Shown piece by piece: positions 51,871 to 59,032 of a stretch of 64,000 bases of DNA. The stretch is from Subtercola boreus (lineage in GTDB: Bacteria > Actinomycetota > Actinomycetes > Actinomycetales > Microbacteriaceae). The translations under genes and the position numbers were made by a program. The notes beneath the pieces were generated by a model. That model searched no databases and was not told where the DNA came from. It saw only the letters and a list, made by a program, of their open reading frames with translations. How positions within the stretch are numbered: the first letter of the stretch is position 1; each line of letters starts with the position of its first letter. The stretch is taken from the NCBI RefSeq assembly GCF_003399635.1, contig NZ_NBXB01000017.1:57108-121107 (forward strand). The letters run 5' to 3'.

Positions 51871-53511
51871 TCACCAGGGGGAGGGGGCGTAGTCCTTCAG
51901 GAAGACGCCGCTGAGATCCTCGCCGGCCTCGCCGCGGACGACCGGGTCGTAGACGCGGGCGGCCCCGTCGACAAGGTCGAGGGGCGCGTGGAAGCCCTCC
52001 TCGGCAAGCCGCACCTTCGTGGGGTGCGGACGTTCGTCGGTGATCCAGCCCGTGTCGACGCTCGTCATCAGGATGCCGTCGGTCAGCATCTCCTTGCCAC
52101 TCGTACGGGTCAGCATGTTGAGCGCAGCCTTTGCCATGTTGGTGTGCGGATGCCCCGGGCCCTTGTACCCGCGGGCGAACACGCCCTCCATGGCCGACAC
52201 GTTCACGATGTACGCGCGCCCGGATGCCGCGGCCGAAGCCCCCGCAGCGAGCGCCGGCCGCAACCGCGACACCAGCAGGAACGGCGCGGTCGTGTTGCAG
52301 AGCTGCACCTCGAGCATCTCGAGCGGGTCGACATCCTGCACGGCCTGCGTCCAGCTGTTCTTGTGGTGCGTGTCGGGTACGAGCCCTCCGGCGTCGATGG
52401 CGGTGCCGTCCGCGAGCCGCGACAGCGAGGAGGATCCGGCGGCCAGCGCCAGCCCGGAGAGCTCGTCGGCACTCAGCTCACCCGGCGTCAGACCGGCGCC
52501 AGCCAACGCCGCCCCGAGCAACTCGGATCCGACCAGTTCGGCGTTCGCATCAGCATCCGTGATCCCCGAGGCGTGCCCGATCGGGGCGAGCCCCAACGCG
52601 GCTGCGGGCGCGACGACAGCCGCACGCTGCAACAGCGGATGCGCAGCCACCGACGCGGCGAGCGCCTGCGGGTGGGCGTCGTTCGTGTGGCCGAACGTGA
52701 TCATCTCGGGGCCCGGGCCATCGGGCAGCGGCTCGAGTTCCGCCTCGGCGAGCGGCGCGTACGACCCGGGGGAGCGCTTCACCGTCTGCGCCGCATTGTT
52801 GATCAGAATGTCGAGCGGGCCCGCGGCGGCGACCGTCTCGGCCAGCCCGATGACCTGCGCCGGATCGCGCAGGTCGATGCCCACGATCTTCAGCCGGTGC
52901 AGCCAGTCGCCAGAATCGGGGAGGCTCGAGAACCGCCGCACAGCGTCCCGCGGGAACCGGGTCGTGATGGTTGTGTGTGCGCCGTCACGCAGGAGGCGGA
53001 GCGCGATGTACATACCGATCTTGGCGCGGCCGCCGGTGAGCAGCGCTCGCTTTCCGGTGAGGTCGGTACGGGCATCCCGCTTCGCGTGGCTCGTTGCCGC
53101 GCACGACGGGCAGAGCTGGTGGTAGAACGCGTCGACCTGGGTGTAGTGCTGCTTGCAGATGTAGCAGGGGCGCGACTTGATCAGCGTGCCGGCGGTCGGT
53201 GCGGTCGTGATCGCGGCGAGCTGCACGCCACGGGTCTCGTCGTCGATGCGGTCGGGGGCGCCGGTCGCCGTGTTGGCGATCACGCTGCGGTCGGCGTTCG
53301 CGATGGCGTCGCGCTTCTCGTCGCGGCGGTTCTTCTTGACCGACTTGAACATCCTGGCCGTGGCGCGGCGCACAGCGACGAAGTCCGGATGCTCGTCGTC
53401 GAGCTCGTGCAGGCTCGCCAGAACGCGCAGGGCCACCTCCAGCTCGTGCTGGTCGATGCCCTGTGTGGTGGATGTCGCGTGTTCAGGCAGTTCTGGCGAA
53501 GGAGTAGTCAT
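51871..53511 (-). CDS. SDR oxidoreductase with N-terminal zinc ribbon
   Basis: A 546-residue protein, about twice the normal SDR length. Residues 1-90 are helical and charged; residues 95-130 contain a zinc ribbon (C-Y-I-C and C-P-S-C with an intervening His); the rest is an SDR Rossmann domain with modified G-x-x-x-G-x-G (LLTGGRAKIGMYIALRL), LINNAA and a late S-x(n)-Y-K-x-x-K-like region (GRAYIVNVSAMEGVFARGYKG). An Ala/Ser-rich insert of about 120 residues splits the SDR domain. It may act on a large or protein-bound substrate; that is inference. A LysR-type box lies 33 nt upstream of its ATG. Confidence 0.82.
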   Translation of the reverse strand: MTTPSPELPEHATSTTQGIDQHELEVALRVLASLHELDDEHPDFVAVRRATARMFKSVKKNRRDEKRDAIANADRSVIANTATGAPDRIDDETRGVQLAAITTAPTAGTLIKSRPCYICKQHYTQVDAFYHQLCPSCAATSHAKRDARTDLTGKRALLTGGRAKIGMYIALRLLRDGAHTTITTRFPRDAVRRFSSLPDSGDWLHRLKIVGIDLRDPAQVIGLAETVAAAGPLDILINNAAQTVKRSPGSYAPLAEAELEPLPDGPGPEMITFGHTNDAHPQALAASVAAHPLLQRAAVVAPAAALGLAPIGHASGITDADANAELVGSELLGAALAGAGLTPGELSADELSGLALAAGSSSLSRLADGTAIDAGGLVPDTHHKNSWTQAVQDVDPLEMLEVQLCNTTAPFLLVSRLRPALAAGASAAASGRAYIVNVSAMEGVFARGYKGPGHPHTNMAKAALNMLTRTSGKEMLTDGILMTSVDTGWITDERPHPTKVRLAEEGFHAPLDLVDGAARVYDPVVRGEAGEDLSGVFLKDYAPSPW

Positions 53512-53543
53512 GGGCTCGAAGAACTCTACCCGTGCCCCGGTGG

Positions 53544-53569
53544 TCTGCAAAAAAACACACGCGCTCTGC
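53544..53569. promoter_or_regulatory. Shared regulator box, copy 1 (zinc-ribbon SDR / hydroxybutyrate dehydrogenase)
   Basis: TCTGCAA-N5-CACACGCGCTCTGC occurs here and at 55443-55468 with the same spacing. The box carries a direct repeat TCTGC 21 bp apart, about two helical turns. It sits in the divergent promoter of the zinc-ribbon SDR (minus) and the short SDR (plus). Confidence 0.75.
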
Positions 53570-53666
53570 AGATTCGTTCGTTGACGGCCGACGAACGCAC
53601 GGGTGAGACTCGGGGAGGTTCGCCGAGTTCAAGGGCTGAGGTCGAGCGGAGCCGTGGGAGACACTG

Positions 53667-54476
53667 ATGACCGAGCATCCTGAGACCGCACCGAACTCCG
53701 GCCCGGAGCGCCTCCGCCTGCCGCTCGACGGTCGGCGCGCTCTCGTGACCGGCGGCGCATCCGGCATCGGGGAGGCCTCCGCCCGTGCCCTCGCGGCCCG
53801 CGGCGCCGAGGTCGTCATCGCCGATCGGGATGCCCGGCAGGCCGACCGAGTCGCCTCGGACATCGGCGGCAGCAGCTGGGTCGTCGACCTGCAGGACACC
53901 CACGCGCTCAGTGACGAAGTGCTGGCGCCGGAGCTCGGCAACATCGACATCCTGGTGAACAATGCGGGCATCCAGCGGGTGAATCCGATCGAGACGTTCG
54001 AGGTCGAGGAGTTCCGCGGCATCCTGCGACTGATGCTCGAGGCTCCGTTCCTGCTCATCCGAGCGGCGCTGCCCGGGATGTACGAGCGCGGTTTCGGACG
54101 CATCATCAACGTCTCCTCGGTGCACGGGCTCCGCGCGTCGCCGTTCAAGAGCGCTTACGTCTCGGCGAAACACGGCCTCGAGGGTCTGTCGAAGACGACG
54201 GCACTCGAGGGCGGCGAGCGGGGAGTCACCAGCAACTGCGTGAACCCCGGGTACGTGCGCACTCCGTTGGTCGAGAAGCAGCTGGCCGACCAGGCAGCCC
54301 TGCATGGCATCCCGGAGTCCGAGGTGCTCAGCTCGATCATGCTCACCGAGAGTGCTATCAAGCGACTGGTCGAACCGCAGGAGGTCGCGGCGCTGGTCGC
54401 CTGGCTGGCCGCCGACGACGCCGCGATGGTGACGGGCGCGAGCTACACGATGGACGGCGGCTGGTCGGCCCGGTAG
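53667..54476 (+). CDS. 3-hydroxybutyrate dehydrogenase-like SDR
   Basis: A 269-residue classical SDR. Cofactor motif T-G-G-A-S-G-I-G, LVNNAGIQRVNPIE, catalytic Ser in INVSSVHG, and Y-V-S-A-K-H-G. The segment FEVEEFRGILRLMLEAPFLLIRAALPGMYERGFGRIINVSSVHGL and PGYVRTPLVEKQL are close to 3-hydroxybutyrate dehydrogenases, which make acetoacetate with NAD. The C-terminus overlaps the convergent LysR gene by 34 nt. With the LysR box in its promoter it belongs to the MFS/LysR group. Confidence 0.88.
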   Translation: MTEHPETAPNSGPERLRLPLDGRRALVTGGASGIGEASARALAARGAEVVIADRDARQADRVASDIGGSSWVVDLQDTHALSDEVLAPELGNIDILVNNAGIQRVNPIETFEVEEFRGILRLMLEAPFLLIRAALPGMYERGFGRIINVSSVHGLRASPFKSAYVSAKHGLEGLSKTTALEGGERGVTSNCVNPGYVRTPLVEKQLADQAALHGIPESEVLSSIMLTESAIKRLVEPQEVAALVAWLAADDAAMVTGASYTMDGGWSAR

Positions 54477-55441
54477 GCGCCCGCATCTCCACCGTGGCCG
54501 GCGAGCTCCCCGGCCATCGCCCGGGTACGCTCCCGCAGCGCGTCGGCGACGGCCGCCACGGCGCTCTGGCGGAGCGACTCCGACCGTACGACCATCCAGT
54601 ACGGCAGGTGCTCGTCGTAGTCCGCGGGCATCACCCGCACCAGATCCGCGTGCCGGTCGGCCATGAAGCACGGCAGGAACCCGATGCCGGCACCGGCCCG
54701 CGTGGCCTCGACGTGCACGAAGACGTTCGTCGAGCTGATTCCGTCGTGCATGCTCGGCACGAGCCGCCGCGGGGCGTCGAGGTCGTCCACCTGCAGGATC
54801 GAGTCGATGAAGTAGATCAGGGGATGGCCGACGAGTTCGTCGGTCGAGGCCGGGGTGCCGTGGTCGACGAGATAGGTGTGTGAGGCGTACATTCCGAGGG
54901 CGTACTCGCCGAGCAGGTGCGCCTCGGCCCGGTGCACCTGGGGCTCGCCGACCACGATCTCGATGTCGAGCCCGGAGCGGTGCTGGAGAGCGCGGCGGGT
55001 GGCGGTCACGATCTCGGCTCTGAGGAGCGGATGCCGCTGCTGCAGTGCGGCGATCGCCGGAGCGGCGATGTAGGCGCTGAAGCCGTCGGTCGCCGAGAGC
55101 CGCACCACGCCGCTGAGGCGTGTCGACCCCGACGGATCGTCGCTGAGCGCCCGCACCGCGTTCTCGACCTCCTCGGCGGCCCGCACGGCGTCCTGCCCGC
55201 GGTCGGTGAGCTGCCAGCCACCCGGGGACCGGGCGAGAAGTCGGCCGCCGAGTGCGGCCTCCAGCGCGGCGATGCGGCGGGACACGGTGGTGTGGTTGAG
55301 ACCGAGAGTCTCGGCAGCCGTCGTGAACCGGCCGCTTCGCGAGACGGCGAGCAGCACCAGCAGGTCGTCGGGGTTCGGGCTGGGGGTGCCTGTCGGCCGG
55401 AGGGGCCCGCTCTGTCGGCCCGTTCGTGGTGCGTCGTTCAT
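54443..55441 (-). CDS. LysR family transcriptional regulator
   Basis: A 332-residue LysR protein. The N-terminal HTH (LLVLLAVSRSGRFTTAAETLGLNHTTVSRRIAALEAALGG, about 25-65) is followed by the ligand-binding domain. ATG 55441 starts just before the HTH; a possible start six codons upstream would overlap the shared box. The gene is divergent from an MFS transporter and convergent to the hydroxybutyrate dehydrogenase-like gene. The same box is found in both promoters, so it probably controls all four genes. Confidence 0.92.
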   Translation of the reverse strand: MNDAPRTGRQSGPLRPTGTPSPNPDDLLVLLAVSRSGRFTTAAETLGLNHTTVSRRIAALEAALGGRLLARSPGGWQLTDRGQDAVRAAEEVENAVRALSDDPSGSTRLSGVVRLSATDGFSAYIAAPAIAALQQRHPLLRAEIVTATRRALQHRSGLDIEIVVGEPQVHRAEAHLLGEYALGMYASHTYLVDHGTPASTDELVGHPLIYFIDSILQVDDLDAPRRLVPSMHDGISSTNVFVHVEATRAGAGIGFLPCFMADRHADLVRVMPADYDEHLPYWMVVRSESLRQSAVAAVADALRERTRAMAGELAGHGGDAGAYRADQPPSIV

Positions 55442-55442
55442 A

Positions 55443-55468
55443 TCTGCAAGTATGCACACGCGCTCTGC
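55443..55468. promoter_or_regulatory. Shared regulator box, copy 2 (LysR / MFS)
   Basis: TCTGCAA-N5-CACACGCGCTCTGC, identical in the 21 defined bases to copy 1. It touches the LysR start, which fits autoregulation, and is about 85 nt upstream of the MFS start. Confidence 0.75.
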
Positions 55469-55552
55469 GGAACCGGCTATTGCCGCCCGGATTTCCTGCA
55501 GGAATACTCAGTCCAGCCCCACCACGTCAACGTCGACAGAAGGAGACCCCGC

Positions 55553-57004
55553 GTGAGCGCATCCACCGGCCCCACAGGCCGCACCTCGAAGGCCGCCCCG
55601 GGCGTTCGTCCGAGCCAGGCAGAACCCCGGTCATCCGGCCTCAAGAAGATCGTCGCCGCCTCGATGGTCGGAACCGTCGTCGAATGGTACGAGTTCTTCC
55701 TCTACGCGACGGCCGCGAGCCTGGTCTTCGGCAAGTTCTTCTTCCCGAACGCCAACACGGCGCTCGACGGCATCATCGCAGCGTTCATCACCTACGCCGT
55801 GGGCTTCGTCGCCCGGCCGCTCGGCGGAATCGTCTTCGGCCACATCGGAGACAAGCTCGGCCGCAAGCACACCCTGCAGGTCACGATCATCCTCGTCGGC
55901 GTCTCGACGTTCCTGATGGGCTGCCTGCCCGGCTTCAACGCGGTGGGCTACCTCGCCCCCGCGCTGCTCGTCGTGCTGCGGTTCGTGCAGGGCTTCGCTG
56001 TCGGCGGCGAATGGGGTGGCGCCGTCCTGCTCGTCGCAGAGCACAGTCCCGACAAGTCCCGGGGCTTCTGGTCGAGCTGGCCGCAGGCCGCTGTTCCGGT
56101 CGGCAACCTGCTCGCCACGCTGGTGCTGCTGATCACCGCCGCCGTGCTGCCGAACGACCAGTTCCTCAGTTGGGGTTGGCGGATCGCGTTCTGGCTGTCG
56201 GCCGTGATCGTCGTCGTCGGCTACTACATCCGCACCCACGTCTCGGAGGCGCCGATCTTCCTGGAGGCGCGCGCCGCGGTCGAGGCCGAGAAGGCGAAGA
56301 GCTACGGGGTGCGTGAGGTCATCCGCCGGTACCCGAAGGGTGTGCTGCAGGCGATGGGCCTGAGGTTCGCCGAGAACATCCTCTACTACATCATCGTCAG
56401 CTTCACGATCGTGTACCTCTCGACCGTGCACAAGTACGACACCAAATCGCTGCTGCTGGCGCTGCTGATCGCCCACGCGGTTCACTTCGCCGTGATTCCG
56501 CAGGTCGGCCGGCTGGCAGACCGCATCGGCCGGAAGCCCGTGTACTTCATCGGCGCCGTGCTGGGCGCGAGCTGGGCATTCTTCGCCTTCCCGCTCTTCG
56601 ACACGCTGAACCCGGCCGTGATCGTGTTCGCGGTGACCATCGGGCTCTGCTTCCATGCCTTCATGTACGCCGGACAGCCCGCGATCATGGCCGAGATGTT
56701 CCCGACCCGGATGCGCTACTCGGGTGTCTCGCTCGGCTACCAGGTGACCTCCATCCTCGCCGGCTCGCTCGCGCCGATCATCGCCGTGGCGCTGTTGCAG
56801 GCCTACGGATCGTGGATCCCCGTGGCGCTCTACATCCTCGCCGCCTGCATCATCACGGCCATCACCGTGCTGATGTTGAAGGAGACGCGCGGGGTGTCGC
56901 TCCGCCAGGTCGACTCGGACGACGCGGACCGCTTCGGGCTGGCCGTGTCCGGTGCGGCTCCGGCCGCGGGCGGCGGCGCGACCTCTGCCACCGCGCGCCG
57001 CTGA
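55553..57004 (+). CDS. MFS transporter, metabolite:H+ symporter family
   Basis: A 483-residue permease with 12 membrane helices and a polar N-terminal arm of about 35 residues. The start of helix 1 (MVGTVVEWYEFFLYATAASLVF) and the loop GHIGDKLGRKHTL are hallmarks of the MHS group (ShiA, KgtP, ProP), which take up small organic acids or betaines with protons. AAGGAG lies 7 nt before the GTG. The likely regulation by LysR and link to a 3-hydroxybutyrate dehydrogenase suggest uptake of a hydroxy acid. Confidence 0.93.
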   Translation: MSASTGPTGRTSKAAPGVRPSQAEPRSSGLKKIVAASMVGTVVEWYEFFLYATAASLVFGKFFFPNANTALDGIIAAFITYAVGFVARPLGGIVFGHIGDKLGRKHTLQVTIILVGVSTFLMGCLPGFNAVGYLAPALLVVLRFVQGFAVGGEWGGAVLLVAEHSPDKSRGFWSSWPQAAVPVGNLLATLVLLITAAVLPNDQFLSWGWRIAFWLSAVIVVVGYYIRTHVSEAPIFLEARAAVEAEKAKSYGVREVIRRYPKGVLQAMGLRFAENILYYIIVSFTIVYLSTVHKYDTKSLLLALLIAHAVHFAVIPQVGRLADRIGRKPVYFIGAVLGASWAFFAFPLFDTLNPAVIVFAVTIGLCFHAFMYAGQPAIMAEMFPTRMRYSGVSLGYQVTSILAGSLAPIIAVALLQAYGSWIPVALYILAACIITAITVLMLKETRGVSLRQVDSDDADRFGLAVSGAAPAAGGGATSATARR

Positions 57005-57024
57005 CGCGCTGCTGCATTCCCGTC

Positions 57025-57083
57025 CGGGAGGAGCTGGGCCGATCCGGGTCGCTCTGGGCGTCGGATCGGCTGGGCTCCTCCCG
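57025..57083. terminator. Long hairpin between convergent genes (MFS and LLM)
   Basis: CGGGAGGAGC pairs with GCTCCTCCCG and CCGATCC with GGATCGG, separated by a 4-nt internal mismatch; the loop is 17 nt. It lies 20 nt after the MFS stop and 32 nt from the stop of the opposite gene. No U tract. Confidence 0.6.
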
Positions 57084-57114
57084 TGCGGGGGAGGTCGCGC
57101 AGGTGCGCGAGACG

Positions 57115-58187
57115 TCAGGCGGCGGTGCCGTAGTCCGGTGCCGCCGCCGCTGCGGGCGTGGCGCCGGCCCAGCCGAGGTGCGGGGCGATGCGCTCCGCGA
57201 TCGTCTGCAGGATGCGCTTGTGCGACGCGAGGGAACCCTCGGCAGGCAGGGTCACCATGAGCTGTGTGGCCTCCGACAGGGCGGAGTCGGCCAGCAGATC
57301 ATCCGTGATCCGCTCGGGCGAACCGTCGAAGATGCGGCTGAAGCGCAGCTTCTCGCTCGGGTCGTGGTGGCGACCGTCGGCGGGCATGACCGAACGGTAG
57401 CCATCGATGAAGGCGCGGTGCTCGGCCCGGTCGGCGTCGTTGTCGAGCGGCACGATGATGCGCCCGGCCGTGATGCGCGGTGCGCGCCGACCACCGACAG
57501 CCTGCCCGACCCGAGCCGCGAAAGCCTCCCGGTAGGCCCGGATCTGCGCCAGCTGCCGCTCCTCGAACGACACCCCGGTCTCCTCGCCGTTCAGCGTCGA
57601 CACCTGGAGATCGAAACCCTGCGCTCCCGTGCGCGCTGCACTCGACACCGTTCCCGCACCGTACCAGAGCCGATCGACCAGCCCCGGAGCGGGCGGCGAC
57701 ACCCGCAGGTCGGTGTGGGTCGGGATGCTCATGAAGCCCTCGCCGCTGTTCACGAGAGCCGCGCCCGCCAGGGCCTCGCGGAGGCGCAACACGCGCTTCT
57801 GCGACTCGGCCGAGAAGCCGACCGGCGAGGATCCGAAGACGGGATCGAGGATGCCCGGGGTGGGGATCCCACTCGACAGCCGCAGTTCCAGCCGCCCGCC
57901 GCTCAGGAGGTCGAGCGTCGACGCATCCTCGGCGACCCTGATCGGGTCTTCGTAGCGCATCGGCAGCACCCCGGTTCCGAAGTGCCTCCGGGAGGTGCGC
58001 TGCGACACCGCCGCGAGAACGTCATCGGGCTCGACAGGTACGGCTCGAAGTGACGCACGCGTACCCAGCCCGTGTCGTACCCGAGTTCCTCAGCGAAATG
58101 GAAGAGCTGCAGCCCGTTCTCAAGCGCCGCCGCGCCGCCGGCCGGGCCGGCGTGGTTCGGAATGAACGAGAGAAAGCTGAGCTGCAT
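57115..58187 (-). pseudogene. Luciferase-like (LLM) flavin-dependent oxidoreductase, frameshifted
   Basis: The first part starts M-Q-L-S-F-L-S-F-I-P-N-H-A-G and runs to SSPMTF, with ELGYDTGWVRVRHFE as the LLM N-terminal block. The family sequence then continues one frame away from AAVSQRTSRRHFGTGVLP to the end (about 357 residues in total). A single missing base near 58014-58020 (TTC-CTC read as TTCTC) explains it. The body is intact: LSGGRLELRLSSG, ITAGRIIVPLD. A real pseudogene or an assembly error are both possible. The substrate is unknown. Confidence 0.8.
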
Positions 58188-58225
58188 GAGAGAGGCACCG
58201 AAAGTTGTCGCAGAAATAGTTGTAG

Positions 58226-58969
58226 CTACATATTAATTGCGCGCGCGGTAGGGGCTGAATCCGGGTCTGGGTCCGGCTGCGAAGCGAGGCCCGGCTGCAG
58301 GGCCGGGGCACGGTTCGGATGCGGGGCGGGGGCGCCCTCCGGGTCCGGGTGTGCGGCGGGGCGGGTGTGGTGGCTGTCCCGGCGCCGTCGCGGCCGCGTC
58401 GCGGTCCACTTTCGGCTGAAATACTCGTTGTGGTGCTCCTCGATCACCATCCCGGCCGCCCGGCAGGCCTGTCGAAGGCACGCTTCCATGACCGTGTTGT
58501 GCACCGGTCCGACGTCCGGCTCCCGCCAGCCCGTCAGAATCACGATGGTCGTTCGACGCAGCGAGACTCGCGGCAGTGTCTCGTTGAGGAGTTTGCCCAG
58601 TGGATGGCGTCCCTCGTTGCGGTAGAGCGCCACGAGAACACCGCCCTCGATGTGGAAAGTCCTGGGCGGCATCCGGTAACACTGCACGAAGGCGTAGTTG
58701 CTCAGCCGAACAGTGCGTCTGCCCACGCCGCCCGTCAGTTCGCAGGCCCCCGCCGAGAAGCGCATCGAGCGCACCGGCCCGAGCGCCCGCAGCACCATGG
58801 CCGAAGGTAAGGGAAGACAGACAGACGAGGCGACCATCAGCTCGCTGTGCTGCTGCGTCAGCCCGACCGCCAGGCAGACGGCCAGCAACACGTAGGCCGC
58901 GATGGCATAGCCCCACCAGGGCGAGCGGTAGCGAAGGAATTTGGGAGGCATGAGATGACGATAACTCAT
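58226..58969 (-). CDS. Hypothetical membrane protein with disordered Pro-rich tail
   Basis: A 247-residue protein. Two membrane helices near the N-terminus (GYAIAAYVLLAVCLAVGL, and one close after) are followed by a soluble domain of about 110 residues (TFHIEGGVLVALYRNEGRHPLGKLL, LTGWREPDVGPVHNTV) and a Pro/Asp/Ala-rich tail. I do not recognise the family. An alternative start six codons later (58951) is preceded by no better ribosome site. Divergent from the helicase gene. Confidence 0.6.
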   Translation of the reverse strand: MSYRHLMPPKFLRYRSPWWGYAIAAYVLLAVCLAVGLTQQHSELMVASSVCLPLPSAMVLRALGPVRSMRFSAGACELTGGVGRRTVRLSNYAFVQCYRMPPRTFHIEGGVLVALYRNEGRHPLGKLLNETLPRVSLRRTTIVILTGWREPDVGPVHNTVMEACLRQACRAAGMVIEEHHNEYFSRKWTATRPRRRRDSHHTRPAAHPDPEGAPAPHPNRAPALQPGLASQPDPDPDSAPTARAINM

Positions 58970-59032
58970 TGATGGGTCCGGCCCGGCGCCCGCCCCGCGG
59001 CCGGGCCCCGGGGAGTAGGGCATGATCGAAGC

